Below are positions 37,261 through 46,654 of a DNA stretch of 64,000 bases, piece after piece. Every line of letters starts with the position of its first letter. Positions within the stretch are counted from its first letter, which is position 1. The notes beneath the pieces are model-generated. The model saw nothing but the letters and a program-made list of their open reading frames with translations. It did not search any database and was not told where the DNA came from. The position numbers and the translations under genes are program-made. This stretch comes from Rhizobium mayense (lineage in GTDB: Bacteria > Pseudomonadota > Alphaproteobacteria > Rhizobiales > Rhizobiaceae): contig NZ_JARFYM010000003.1 in the NCBI RefSeq assembly GCF_030272705.1, positions 1-64,000 on the forward strand. The letters are read 5' to 3'.

Positions 37261-38883
37261 TTAACTTCGTAGACCCGGAGCCTCATGGCCCGTGCGTGCC
37301 ACATATTCGGTATAGCCGCCGCCATATTGGTGAATGCCCTCTGGCGTCAATTCCAACACGCGGTTGGACAACGCGGCCAGGAAATGCCGGTCGTGCGAAA
37401 CGAACAGCATGGTGCCTTCATATTGCGACAGGGCCTGGATCAGCATTTCCTTCGTGTCGAGGTCCAGATGGTTCGTCGGCTCGTCCAGCACCAGGAGGTT
37501 CGGCGGATCGAAAAGCATCATCGCCATGACCAACCGCGCCTTCTCGCCACCCGATAGCACCCGGCACTTCTTCTCGACATCATCGCCGGAGAAACCGAAG
37601 CATCCGGCCAGCGCACGCAGTGACCCCTGTCCCGCCTGGGGGAACTCGTGTTCGAGCTGCTGGAAGACGGTGCGCTCGCCGTCCAGCAAGTCCATGGCAT
37701 GCTGGGCGAAATATCCCATCTTCACGCTTGCACCGAGGTTGACACTGCCTTCGTCCGGCTGCGTCGAGCCGGCGACCAGCTTCAGCAGGGTGGACTTGCC
37801 GGCGCCGTTGATGCCCATGATGCACCAGCGTTCCCTGCGCCGCACCATGAAGTCCAGTCCTTCATAGATGACGCGACTGCCGTACTTCTTGTGAACGCTC
37901 TTCAGGCTGACCACGTCTTCGCCCGAGCGTGGCGCCGGCTGGAATTCGAAGGCGACCGTCTGGCGGCGTTTCGGCGGTTCCACCCGGTCGATCTTTTCCA
38001 ACTTCTTCACGCGGCTCTGCACCTGCGAGGCATGCGATGCGCGCGCCTTGAAGCGTTCGATAAATTTGATTTCCTTGGCCAGCATCGCCTGCTGCCGCTC
38101 GAACTGGGCCTGCTGCTGCTTCTCGTTCTGCGCCCGCTGCTGCTCGTAGAATGCATAGTCGCCCGAATAGCTGCTCAATGAGCCGCCGTCGATCTCGATG
38201 ATCTTGGTCACGATGCGGTTCATGAATTCGCGGTCGTGCGAGGTCATCAGCAATGCGCCCTCGTAACCCCTGAGGAATTCTTCCAGCCAGATTAGGCTTT
38301 CCAGGTCCAGATGGTTGCTCGGCTCGTCGAGCAGCATGACGTCGGGGCGCATGAGGAGAATGCGGGCGAGCGCCACGCGCATTTTCCAGCCGCCCGACAG
38401 CGCGCCGACGTCGCCGTCCATCATCTCCGGGCTGAAGCTTAGGCCTGCCAGGACCTCGCGGGCGCGACCTTCGAGAGCGTAGCCGTCCAGCTCCTCGTAG
38501 CGCGCCTGCACTTCGCCGTAGCGCTCAATGATCTTGTCCATGTCGTCGGCCTGGTCGGGATCGACCATGGCCGCTTCGAGCTCCCGCAATTCAGCGGCAA
38601 CGACGCTCACCGGCCCCGCGCCCTCCATGACTTCGGAGACGGCGCTACGACCCTCCATCTCGCCGACATCCTGGTTGAAGTAGCCGATGGTGACGCCTTT
38701 ATCGACGGACACTTGTCCTTCATCGGGCTGCTCCTGTCCCGTGATCATCCGGAAAAGCGTTGTCTTGCCGGCTCCGTTTGGACCGACGAGCCCGACGCTC
38801 TCGCCTCTGTTGAGCGCCGCGGACGCCTCAATGAAGAGGATACGATGGCTGTTCTGCTTGCTGATATTTTCAATACGAATCAT
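37261..38883 (-). CDS. ABC-F family ATPase (YbiT/EttA-like)
   Basis: A 540-residue soluble protein with two ABC domains and no membrane segments. Walker A motifs are GPNGAGKTT (about 35-43) and GINGAGKST; signatures are LSGGWKMR and LSGGEKAR; Walker B ends in LLDEPSNHLD and VLDEPTNHLD. The domains are joined by a helical linker with EKQQQAQFERQQAMLAKEI, the P-site tRNA interaction motif region. ABC-F proteins act on ribosomes in translation or antibiotic protection. The sequence fits a housekeeping YbiT-type member. It is convergent with the motor-like operon. Confidence 0.93.
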   Translation of the reverse strand: MIRIENISKQNSHRILFIEASAALNRGESVGLVGPNGAGKTTLFRMITGQEQPDEGQVSVDKGVTIGYFNQDVGEMEGRSAVSEVMEGAGPVSVVAAELRELEAAMVDPDQADDMDKIIERYGEVQARYEELDGYALEGRAREVLAGLSFSPEMMDGDVGALSGGWKMRVALARILLMRPDVMLLDEPSNHLDLESLIWLEEFLRGYEGALLMTSHDREFMNRIVTKIIEIDGGSLSSYSGDYAFYEQQRAQNEKQQQAQFERQQAMLAKEIKFIERFKARASHASQVQSRVKKLEKIDRVEPPKRRQTVAFEFQPAPRSGEDVVSLKSVHKKYGSRVIYEGLDFMVRRRERWCIMGINGAGKSTLLKLVAGSTQPDEGSVNLGASVKMGYFAQHAMDLLDGERTVFQQLEHEFPQAGQGSLRALAGCFGFSGDDVEKKCRVLSGGEKARLVMAMMLFDPPNLLVLDEPTNHLDLDTKEMLIQALSQYEGTMLFVSHDRHFLAALSNRVLELTPEGIHQYGGGYTEYVARTGHEAPGLRS

Positions 38884-39087
38884 GTTTATTACGCGAGGCC
38901 CGAAAAAGTTTCGGCGCCCTTATGCCACGTGTCGCAAGCGCTGTCGCAGCTTTTTAGCCTGATGATCCGTTGAAAATCATCGTCGATACCGACCTCCAGT
39001 CTTATGCGGCAAATGCCACCAATGACGGCTTTCGGCGGCCCAAAGGAGACATTCGCCTTAGACGTTCAGGCCTGATTCACAACGATC

Positions 39088-39717
39088 TCACCTAGCCTTG
39101 CGACCGGGACGGTCTCCAGGCCAAGCCCGCAAAGCGAGATCGACCAGGCGCTTCAGTAACTCCGTACATGCTCCATCACAGGCCTGTGCGGACATGCCTT
39201 GAACGACAGCCGAATAGAAGCGAGCAAGACTATCGGTGTCGGTTTCCGTCGAAAGCTCGCCTTCGACGACCGCGCGATCGAAGCGCGCCTTCATGCACTG
39301 GATCGAAGCCTCTCGCCGTGCCGCTACTTCTTGGGCGACAGCCTCGTTTTCCTCGGCATGCTGAAGGACAGCAGTTGAGACTATGCAGCCTCGCGGCTTA
39401 CCGGGATTAGAGATGCCTTCGGCGACGTCGTAGAGGTAGAACTCAAGTGCGTCAAAAGCCGACATCGGCCCCTGCAGCGCCTCGGCGCGGCGCTTGGTTT
39501 CATGCTCGGTATTGTAGTCCAGTGCCTGCCGATAGAGTTCTTCCTTTGACCCGAATGCGGCGTACAACGAGGGCGGAGTGACACCCATAGCTTGAGTCAG
39601 ATCGGCTATCGAGGTTCCCTCGTAACCACGCTCCCAGAAAAGCCGCGCCGCGACGCCGAGCCCGACGTCACGATCCAACGCTCTCGGTCTGCCACGTTTC
39701 CGACGTGGTTCATCCAT
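39088..39717 (-). CDS. TetR-family transcriptional regulator
   Basis: A 209-residue repressor. The helix-turn-helix is ERGYEGTSIADLTQAMGVTPPSLYAAFGSKEELYR-like (about residues 27-60), typical of TetR. The C-terminal ligand domain contains ISNPGKPRGCIVSTAVLQHAEEN, as in the AcrR/NemR-like subgroup. ATG at 39717 (MDEPRRKRGRPRAL) is preferred over an upstream alternative. It is divergent from an SDR gene, which it probably represses. Confidence 0.92.
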   Translation of the reverse strand: MDEPRRKRGRPRALDRDVGLGVAARLFWERGYEGTSIADLTQAMGVTPPSLYAAFGSKEELYRQALDYNTEHETKRRAEALQGPMSAFDALEFYLYDVAEGISNPGKPRGCIVSTAVLQHAEENEAVAQEVAARREASIQCMKARFDRAVVEGELSTETDTDSLARFYSAVVQGMSAQACDGACTELLKRLVDLALRAWPGDRPGRKAR

Positions 39718-39727
39718 TTTTATATCG

Positions 39728-39784
39728 ATCCCTATAAATTTATTGACAGGCGGATTTCTCATTTATTATATGAATCGCTATAAA
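39728..39784 (+). promoter_or_regulatory. TetR/SDR divergent promoter with repeated operator motif
   Basis: The motif ATC(C/G)CTATAAA occurs at 39728-39738 and 39774-39784, in direct repeat 46 bases apart. Between them lies a sigma-70 type promoter for the SDR gene: TTGACA (39743-39748), a 17-base spacer and TTATAT (39766-39771). The repeats flank the promoter and are good candidates for TetR binding. The assignment is inferred. Confidence 0.5.
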
Positions 39785-39803
39785 AATAGCAACGGAGAGA
39801 CTC

Positions 39804-40577
39804 ATGTCTGGAAAATTGTCGACCAAAGTAGCACTCGTGACTGGCAGTTCGAGTGGCATCGGCCGTGCCGCGGTACTTGCTTTTGCAAGGGAGCGCGCAG
39901 CGTTCGTGGCCGTTCATTACGGAAGAAACGCGGAGGCGGCTCAAGCTGTTGTCCGGGAGATAGAGGCGCTTGGCACTAAAGCCGTTGCCATCCACGCGGA
40001 CCTTGCCAAAGGCAAGGACGCGGCCGACAGTCTTTGGGAACAGTTCAAGGCTGCCGCAATTGCCGCCACAGGCGAGCCTTCCCTGGATATACTTGTCAAC
40101 AATGCAGGCATTGCGCCCGGGGTCTCGTTGATGGAAACAAGTGAAGCTGTCTTCGATGAGATCATGGCCGTCAACGTAAAAGCCCCCTTCTTTCTCATTC
40201 AGGCGGCTGCCGATCATATTCGCGACAACGGACGTATCATCAACGTCTCAACGGGCTTCACGCGCGTCGCGGCTCCGACCCATCCAGCCTATGCCGCGTC
40301 GAAGGGTGCGGTCGAAACTCTGACCTTGGCGCTGGCACCTGAATTTGGCCGCCGCGGCATCACGGTGAACACTGTCATGCCCGGCGTTACAGATACCCCT
40401 ATGAACGCATCGTGGCTCACAATCCCGGAAGCGCGGGCTCAAGCGGAAGCTATGTCGGTGTTCTCGCGCGTCGGCCAGCCCAATGACGTTGCCGACGTCA
40501 TAGCCTTCCTGGCCTCTAATGAGGCGCGCTGGACGACGGGACACGTGATCGACGCAACCGGAGGAGCTCGACTGTAG
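39804..40577 (+). CDS. Short-chain dehydrogenase/reductase
   Basis: A 257-residue classical SDR. The cofactor motif is VTGSSSGIGRAAVLAF (TGxxxGIG), NNAG is in DILVNNAGIAPG, and the catalytic set is Ser in INVSTGFTRVA with YAASKGA (YxxxK). It ends with TTGHVIDATGGARL, as in FabG-like oxidoreductases. ATG at 39804 follows CGGAGAGA. Paired with the TetR gene it looks like an inducible detoxification enzyme; the substrate is unknown. Confidence 0.92.
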   Translation: MSGKLSTKVALVTGSSSGIGRAAVLAFARERAAFVAVHYGRNAEAAQAVVREIEALGTKAVAIHADLAKGKDAADSLWEQFKAAAIAATGEPSLDILVNNAGIAPGVSLMETSEAVFDEIMAVNVKAPFFLIQAAADHIRDNGRIINVSTGFTRVAAPTHPAYAASKGAVETLTLALAPEFGRRGITVNTVMPGVTDTPMNASWLTIPEARAQAEAMSVFSRVGQPNDVADVIAFLASNEARWTTGHVIDATGGARL

Positions 40578-40686
40578 TTTGGGCCAGCGGTAGTGACGTG
40601 CCTGCGAGAGCGAGCGCGTCACTCGCTTGTTACGAACCAGTCAGGCGGCGTTCGCGGCGAAAGGCGTTACCCCGTCCGGCTACCAC

Positions 40687-42954
40687 TTATCGTGCGCCGG
40701 ACACGCCTTTCCACCTCAGCAGTCGAATCGCATTGGCGGTGACCAGCACCGTCGCGCCGGTATCGGCGAGAATCGCCGGCCAGAGACCGGTAATGCCGGC
40801 GATCGTAGTCACCAGGAATACCGCTTTCAGGCCAAGCGCCATGCTAATGTTCTGGCGGATGTTGTTCATCGTCGTTCGGGACAGCACGACCATGTTGGCG
40901 ACGTCGGTCACGCGGCCGTGAAAAGCCGCCGCATCCGCCGTCTCCAACGCCACGTCGGTGCCGCCGCCCATGGCGATGCCGACATCCGCGGCCGCCAGCG
41001 CGGGCGCGTCGTTGATGCCGTCGCCGACCTTGGCGACGATCTGATTTTGCGCCTGCAGCTCGCGCACGATGCGCTGCTTGTCCTCCGGCAGGAGCTGCGC
41101 GCGAGGCTCGATGCCGAGACCCTTCGCAATTGCACCAGCGGTGCGGGCGTTATCACCGGTCAGCATGAGAGCATCGATTCCCACTGTTTGAAGGGCTTCG
41201 ATGCCGGCGCGGGCATCAGTGCGGGGCTCGTCGCGCATGGCGATGAGGCCGGCGAGCTTGCCTTGGACCACAAGCACGGAGACACTCTTGCCCTCATCGT
41301 TCATCGCCTCGATCCGGGCGGCCTGTTCGGCGGATAACGGCTCGATTTCCCGCGCCGCCTGCGGCGAGAGAAGCGACATGGTCTCGCCACCGACACGACC
41401 GCTGACGCCCTTGCCCGGCAAGGCCCTGGCTTCGGCCGCTGGCGGCATCGGGACACGATCGGCCTTAGCCCGTTCCAGGATTGCGACGGCAAGCGGATGG
41501 CTCGACCCGTTTTCGAGCGCGGCCGCCCGTGACAGCAGCTGGGCCTCGGTGTAGCTGAAGCCGACGATATCCGTCACCTTCGGCTTACCTTCGGTCAATG
41601 TGCCCGTTTTGTCGAACGCGACCGTCGTCACCTTGCCCATGGTCTCCAGGACCGCGCCGCCCTTCAACAGCAGGCCGCTGCGGGCACCGGCGGACAGCGC
41701 CGCGGCGATCGCCGCGGGGGTCGATATCACCAGGGCGCACGGGCAGCCGATGAGCAGGATGGCCAGACCCTTGTATATCCATTCCAGCCAACTTGCCCCC
41801 GCCGTCAGCGGCGGCGTCACCGCCACCAGGGTCGCGACGGCGACTACGCCGGGCGTGTAGTAGCGCGAGAAGCGGTCGATGAACCGCTCCGTCGGGGCTT
41901 TGGATTCCTGCGCCTCCTCGACAAGCTTCACCACGCGGGCAATCGTGTTGTCGGCCGCGGCAGCAGTGACTTTGACCCACAGCACGGCGTCTGTGTTGAT
42001 GGTGCCTGCAAAGACCTTGGCATCCACGCCCTTGCGCACGGGTGTGCTCTCGCCGGTGACCGGTGCTTCGTCGATGGCGCTCTCGCCGTCGACGATCACG
42101 CCGTCGGCGGCAATGCGGTCGCCGGGACGCACGAGAATGACTGCACCCACCGCAAGGCTGTCAGCCTGAACTTCGCGGGTCTGGCCGTTTTCATCGACCA
42201 GCGCGGTCTTCGGAACCAGGGTCGTCAGCGACTGGATGCTCGCCCGCGCCTTTCCGGCCGCGACGCCTTCCAGTAGCTCGCCGACGAGGAAGAGGAAGAC
42301 CACTGTCGCCGCCTCTTCGCCGGCATTGATGATGACCGCGCCGACAGCGGCGATCGTCATCAGCATCTCGATGGAGAACGGCGTGCCCGCCAACGCCGCC
42401 ATGACCGCGCGCCGCGCGATCGGCACGAGGCCGACCAGCATGGCGACGATGAAGGCATAGGGTGCGATCGAGGGCACGAGATGGCCGACGGCATAGGCAG
42501 CGACCAGCGCCGCGCCGGACATGATCGTCAGCCGGCCCTTTTTGCTGGCCCACCAGGGGCCGTTCGCGAGCGTATGGTCATGACCGTGCAGCCCCTCGAT
42601 TTCTTCTTCGGCATGGCGGTGATGATCATGATCGGCGTGATCGTGCGTCGAATGATTATGGCCGTCATGATCGTGATGGTGCTCATGACGATGATCATCG
42701 TGCCGATGTTCGGAGGGTTTGGGCTCTGTCTTGCCGGCCAGCGGGGCTACGGAGTAGCCGAGCCCCATCACCTTCTTTTCAATCGCCGTAAGGTTGCTGG
42801 TCTCGTCATGGTGCACGGTCATTGTTCCGGCAGTTACCGAAACGGAGACATCTTCGACGCCGGGCATCCGCCTGACGGCCGTATCGATCTTGGCCGCGCA
42901 TGATGCGCAATCCATGCCGCCAACTCGGTATCGCGTCTGTGTCGCCGCTGCCAT
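40687..42954 (-). CDS. Zn/Cd/Pb-translocating P1B-type ATPase
   Basis: A 755-residue metal efflux pump from ATG 42954, which has AAGGAAG upstream (a TTG at 42972 is less likely). The N-terminal metal-binding domain is GMDCASCAAKID (Cys16, Cys19). A His/Asp-rich stretch spans about residues 83-130. Pump motifs are the membrane CPCAL, phosphorylation site DKTGTLTEGKP, SSHPLAVAIL and GDGINDAPALAAADVG. CPCAL together with the His-rich region and the MerR partner indicates zinc, cadmium or lead rather than copper. It is divergent from the MerR gene. Confidence 0.94.
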   Translation of the reverse strand: MAAATQTRYRVGGMDCASCAAKIDTAVRRMPGVEDVSVSVTAGTMTVHHDETSNLTAIEKKVMGLGYSVAPLAGKTEPKPSEHRHDDHRHEHHHDHDGHNHSTHDHADHDHHRHAEEEIEGLHGHDHTLANGPWWASKKGRLTIMSGAALVAAYAVGHLVPSIAPYAFIVAMLVGLVPIARRAVMAALAGTPFSIEMLMTIAAVGAVIINAGEEAATVVFLFLVGELLEGVAAGKARASIQSLTTLVPKTALVDENGQTREVQADSLAVGAVILVRPGDRIAADGVIVDGESAIDEAPVTGESTPVRKGVDAKVFAGTINTDAVLWVKVTAAAADNTIARVVKLVEEAQESKAPTERFIDRFSRYYTPGVVAVATLVAVTPPLTAGASWLEWIYKGLAILLIGCPCALVISTPAAIAAALSAGARSGLLLKGGAVLETMGKVTTVAFDKTGTLTEGKPKVTDIVGFSYTEAQLLSRAAALENGSSHPLAVAILERAKADRVPMPPAAEARALPGKGVSGRVGGETMSLLSPQAAREIEPLSAEQAARIEAMNDEGKSVSVLVVQGKLAGLIAMRDEPRTDARAGIEALQTVGIDALMLTGDNARTAGAIAKGLGIEPRAQLLPEDKQRIVRELQAQNQIVAKVGDGINDAPALAAADVGIAMGGGTDVALETADAAAFHGRVTDVANMVVLSRTTMNNIRQNISMALGLKAVFLVTTIAGITGLWPAILADTGATVLVTANAIRLLRWKGVSGAR

Positions 42955-42993
42955 GATCCGCTTCCTTGTCAAATCCTGGCATCTTTCCTACAT

Positions 42994-43010
42994 CCTCTAG
43001 TGACTAGAGG
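42994..43010 (-). promoter_or_regulatory. MerR-type dyad operator in the ATPase promoter
   Basis: CCTCTAGTGACTAGAGG is an exact 8-1-8 inverted repeat. On the minus strand it sits between TTGCAC (about -35) and TAGGAA (about -10) with a 19-base spacer, the overlong spacing that MerR activators correct by twisting DNA. This fits control of the P-type ATPase gene by the neighbouring MerR protein. Confidence 0.8.
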
Positions 43011-43025
43011 TGCAAGAGGAAAATC

Positions 43026-43448
43026 ATGAAAAAGATCACGATCGGCGAAGCAGCCCGGCAAAGTGGCGTCAAGGTGCCGACGATCCGCTATTATGAGAGC
43101 ATCGGCCTTCTGGCTGAACCGGAGCGCAGCGAGGGCAATCAGCGTTCCTATGAGCCGTCGCATCTCCACAGGCTGGCTTTCATCCGCCACGCCCGCGAGC
43201 TGGGTTTCGAAGTCGATGCGATCCGCACACTTTTGGCCTTGCAGGATGATCCCAATCAATCCTGCGCCTCCGCCGACGCCATCGCCAAGGCACGCCTGAT
43301 CGAAGTCGAGCAGCGAATTCGCAGCCTGACGGCACTGAAGGCCGAGCTGGAGATGATGGTCGAAGGTTGCGGCCACGGCCGCGTCGACCAATGCCGGGTG
43401 ATCGAAGTGCTTGCCGATCACGGCCAGTGCATGCATCCGCATCATTGA
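43026..43448 (+). CDS. MerR-family metal-responsive activator (ZntR/CadR-like)
   Basis: A 140-residue regulator. The DNA-binding part is ITIGEAARQSGVKVPTIRYYESIGLL. Metal ligands are Cys80, Cys115 and Cys123 (SCASADAI and CGHGRVDQC), close to the Cys pattern of ZntR and CadR, plus an extra Cys135 and a HPHH tail, which could bind a second ion. Four bases of GAGG precede its ATG. It controls the divergent ATPase gene through the dyad between them. Confidence 0.93.
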   Translation: MKKITIGEAARQSGVKVPTIRYYESIGLLAEPERSEGNQRSYEPSHLHRLAFIRHARELGFEVDAIRTLLALQDDPNQSCASADAIAKARLIEVEQRIRSLTALKAELEMMVEGCGHGRVDQCRVIEVLADHGQCMHPHH

Positions 43449-43510
43449 TCCATCGGCCCCCGCGGCGCTGAACTGGTAGCCGGATGTTCTCGCCGACTCC
43501 GGACCCGAAC

Positions 43511-44737
43511 TCACATGAGGTGAAGCAGAGTACCGCTGGCCGCCAGCAGCGCGACGACCACCCAGGGCGGTGCCTTCCAGACGACGAGGAGGATGAAGCC
43601 GATCAGCGCCAGCGCGAAATCGTAAGGATTGAGGATCGCGCTCGTCCAGACCGGGCTATAAAGCGCGGCCCCGAGAATGCCAACGACTGCCGCATTCGCG
43701 CCGCGCATCGCCGCCTGCGCGAGAGGACGTTTGCGGAAGCCGTCCCAGAAGGGCAGGGCGCCGATGAGCAGCAGGAAACCAGGCAGGAAGATGCCGACAA
43801 GGCAGATGGCGGCGCCAAGGATGCCGTTCGGAGCAGGCCCCATGACGGCACCGAGATAGGCGGCGAAGGTGAAGAGCGGTCCGGGAACCGCCTGGGCCGC
43901 GCCGTAACCGGCAAGGAAGGCGTCGTTCGTCACCCAGCCGGGCTTGACGACCTCCGCCTGAAGCAACGGCAGCACGACGTGTCCGCCCCCGAAGACGAGA
44001 GAGCCGGAGCGGTAAAAGGCGTCGAACATTGACAGACCCTGGGACGCCGTCGCCGTCGCAATGATGGGCAGAAGGCCAAGCAACAGGAAGAAGGCGGCAA
44101 GGCTCGTTATGCCGACGCCGCGCGAAACGCGGAAAGCAAAGTGGGTGGAGGTCGTGACGGAGCCGCTGCGACACAGGATGAAGCCACCGAGCGCGCCGAA
44201 TGCGATGGCGGCGACCTGCCCGACCGATCCCGGAGCAAAGACGACGATTAGCACCCCTGCGAGCGCTATGCTGGCACGTTCCCGATCCGGCGTCAGGTTC
44301 CTCGCCATGCCCCATACCGCCTGCGCGACCACGGCGACGGCAACGATCTTCAGCCCATGCAGCAGGCCTGCACCGATGGGGCCGTCGAACGCTGTTGCCG
44401 CCATCGCGAAGACCACCAGCAGCAGGGCAGACGGAAGGGTAAAGGCCGTCCACGCGGCGAGCGCACCAAGCGGCCCGCCGCGTAGAAGTCCAAGCGCGAA
44501 GCCGAGCTGGCTTGATGCCGGGCCGGGAAGGAACTGGCAGAGTGCGACAAGGTCGGCAAAGCCGTCCTCGTCAAGCCATTTGCGGCGTGCGACCAGTTCG
44601 TCCCGGAAATAGCCAAGATGGGCGATCGGCCCTCCGAAGGATGTTAGGCCGAGCTTGAGGAAGGCGAAGAAGACCTCGCCGGGCCTTCCATTGTGATATG
44701 CTGCCGCTTCTTCATGAACTGCTTCCGACGACTTCAC
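43511..44737 (-). CDS. chrA: Chromate transporter ChrA (two-domain)
   Basis: ChrA exports chromate or moves related oxyanions across the inner membrane. The 408-residue length is the fused long form, with two homologous halves. The first has FLKLGLTSFGGPIAHLGYFRDELV and CQFLPGPASSQLG; the second has SGSLVFGGGHVVLPLLQAEVV and AAQAVPGPLFTFAAYLG. About ten membrane segments. The start is GTG 44737 with GGGGAGC upstream. It faces the MerR gene tail to tail. Confidence 0.95.
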   Translation of the reverse strand: MKSSEAVHEEAAAYHNGRPGEVFFAFLKLGLTSFGGPIAHLGYFRDELVARRKWLDEDGFADLVALCQFLPGPASSQLGFALGLLRGGPLGALAAWTAFTLPSALLLVVFAMAATAFDGPIGAGLLHGLKIVAVAVVAQAVWGMARNLTPDRERASIALAGVLIVVFAPGSVGQVAAIAFGALGGFILCRSGSVTTSTHFAFRVSRGVGITSLAAFFLLLGLLPIIATATASQGLSMFDAFYRSGSLVFGGGHVVLPLLQAEVVKPGWVTNDAFLAGYGAAQAVPGPLFTFAAYLGAVMGPAPNGILGAAICLVGIFLPGFLLLIGALPFWDGFRKRPLAQAAMRGANAAVVGILGAALYSPVWTSAILNPYDFALALIGFILLVVWKAPPWVVVALLAASGTLLHLM

Positions 44738-44977
44738 GAAGCAGCTCCCCGGCCTTCTGATATTTCATTCACACCCATCAAAAGCGACTCTCTCGAAAAT
44801 CGATATCGGTACCGAGACTATAGGCCAAGGGTATAGGCTGCAATCGTCCAAGGGCTGGGGGCCGAACGAAGCACAAGTCGTGCCGCCGTCTTTGGTAGGC
44901 AATTACTCCCTTTGGTCCGTGGAACCGACCTTGTTTGTCGAATTGAGCGGAAGGGTGGTGGGGCTTAATATTCAGAT

Positions 44978-45385
44978 ATGAAGACGCTCCGGATCACCCT
45001 GGCTCAGAAGCTGATGATGCTGGCCGCATTTCTGGCGGTCATGGCGCTTGCCGTGCGTGTCCCGGACGTTCCATCCGGAGCCGGATATCATGAACTGTAT
45101 GCGATAACCGCATCAGCGGCCTTGCCGGACGATGCAGACGTTTGCGTCCAGATTGATCAGGCCGCCGGCACCAAACCGACGCAACTGCTGACGGACAGTC
45201 ACAAACACACTCACAAACACCATCACAGATGTTGTCGCGCCGGCTGTTCTGTCTTCGGCGCCATTGGTTCGCCGATCGTCATTCCGGCGCCACGCATCGC
45301 TCGGATATTCTCCGTGCCACAGTGGCCAACACTTTCTCCCTCCGACCCGCAAGACCTTCAGCGTCCGCCAAAACGCCTTGCTTGA
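44978..45385 (+). CDS. His/Cys-rich exported protein, likely metal-binding
   Basis: A 135-residue protein with a signal peptide or anchor (about residues 12-30). The mature part has the cluster DSHKHTHKHHHRCCRAGCS, rich in histidine with three cysteines, and ends in a proline-rich tail PQDLQRPPKRLA. Similar small His-rich proteins accompany metal resistance genes. No exact family is recognised. It follows a 240-base gap after chrA and is divergent from it, consistent with a periplasmic metal-response role. Confidence 0.6.
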   Translation: MKTLRITLAQKLMMLAAFLAVMALAVRVPDVPSGAGYHELYAITASAALPDDADVCVQIDQAAGTKPTQLLTDSHKHTHKHHHRCCRAGCSVFGAIGSPIVIPAPRIARIFSVPQWPTLSPSDPQDLQRPPKRLA

Positions 45386-45657
45386 GATCGCCAGGCATTT
45401 CGGCCGTCGACAGGCGTTTCGGCAGGACCACCTGTTCCTCCGATCGCAACGGAAACACGAAACCGGTGCTCACGCGCACGACCTCCGCAGCGGGATTTAA
45501 CCTAGCTCCGCGAGGCTGGTTTGCACAGGTTTTCAGCGTGCCGTCGACTGCAGGACAAACCAGCCTGGCTGTTTGCGAGTTCTCGTCCCCAATCCAGTCA
45601 AGCTCGTTGCCAGCCTGATCTCTAGGGGAATCGGCGGCACGTTTGAAGGAGTTTTCG

Positions 45658-46572
45658 ATGTCCACTGCCATAATTGCTTTCAACACTCTTCGCCAGGCGC
45701 CCCGTCGCTTTTGCCGAGCGTTCTGGGCGACTATCCCGAGCCGCGTACGGCGAACACCACTGATGTTCCGCACCGGAAGATACATCTATCGCAGGTTCAG
45801 CCGGAACGCCGAGCGGGTTCAAACTCACTACACGCATTTCATGCGGAATCCGCCACTGCTGGCGGTCATTGGAGCACTCGCGTCGGAATGTCCTGGCGAT
45901 GGCAGCATCAAGATTGCATCGATCGGATGCAGCACCGGGGCTGAACTGTATTCGGCTCTCTATGCCATTAAAAAAGTCAGAAGCGATCTGAACCTCATAG
46001 CGTATGGCGCGGACATATCGAGCGCGGTCGTCGAGGTAGCAAAGCGAGGTATCTACCGCCCGGATATTCCGTCGGCCGAGGGCAGTTTCTACGCGGCCGG
46101 AAGGCCAGAAGTCGCAAGTCCCGATATGCCGTCGCTCATGGAAATCCTGGAGCCTCTTCCGGACGGATCGCTCCGGGTAAGGGACCAGCTCAGGCAAGGC
46201 ATCACCTGGCTCACGGCTGACGCCACGGACGGCAAGCTGCCGGACCTGATCGGGCGGCAGGATTTTCTGCTCGCGAACAATTTTATGGGGCCGATGGAGG
46301 ATCCGTTGGCTGAACGGTGTCTCCGCAACATGACGAAGCTGGTTGCTCCGGGTGGGTATCTGATCGTCGACGGGATTGATCTGGACATCAAGACCAAGGT
46401 CTTGAAGGCATCGGGCTTCCGGCCCGTGCTGGCAAGCCAGGACGAGATATGGGCGTGGGAGGCGTCGAAGAATGGTTGGCCGTGGCTGCGTTGGGCACGG
46501 GAGCCACTGAATCGCAGCGAGCCCGATTGGACTTTTCGATATTGCGTCATCTTCCGCCGCGGAGATCAATAG
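45658..46572 (+). CDS. CheR-like SAM-dependent methyltransferase
   Basis: A 304-residue protein from ATG 45658 (AAGGAG upstream). The SAM-binding motif is ASIGCSTGAELYSALYAI, close to the SxGCSTGEEPYS of CheR. The acidic second strand, AYGADISSAVVEVAKRGIY, and RQDFLLANNFM also fit. It lacks the N-terminal helical domain with the usual CheR receptor-binding pattern. No chemotaxis genes are nearby; the next gene is a flippase, so the substrate may be a polysaccharide or an unrelated protein. Confidence 0.75.
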   Translation: MSTAIIAFNTLRQAPRRFCRAFWATIPSRVRRTPLMFRTGRYIYRRFSRNAERVQTHYTHFMRNPPLLAVIGALASECPGDGSIKIASIGCSTGAELYSALYAIKKVRSDLNLIAYGADISSAVVEVAKRGIYRPDIPSAEGSFYAAGRPEVASPDMPSLMEILEPLPDGSLRVRDQLRQGITWLTADATDGKLPDLIGRQDFLLANNFMGPMEDPLAERCLRNMTKLVAPGGYLIVDGIDLDIKTKVLKASGFRPVLASQDEIWAWEASKNGWPWLRWAREPLNRSEPDWTFRYCVIFRRGDQ

Positions 46573-46654
46573 CCATCAAAGATCGGGTCCGGCCGCGGAA
46601 AACTGCCCGTCAGGCAGATAGCGGCCGACGACCTGCCAACATGGATCGTGGACG

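Noticed and set aside
45229..45785. Overlapping frames of 78 to 168 codons on both strands between the His-rich protein and the CheR-like gene
   Set aside because: No ribosome sites or family features, and they overlap better supported genes. The stretch 45386-45657 is best regarded as non-coding.
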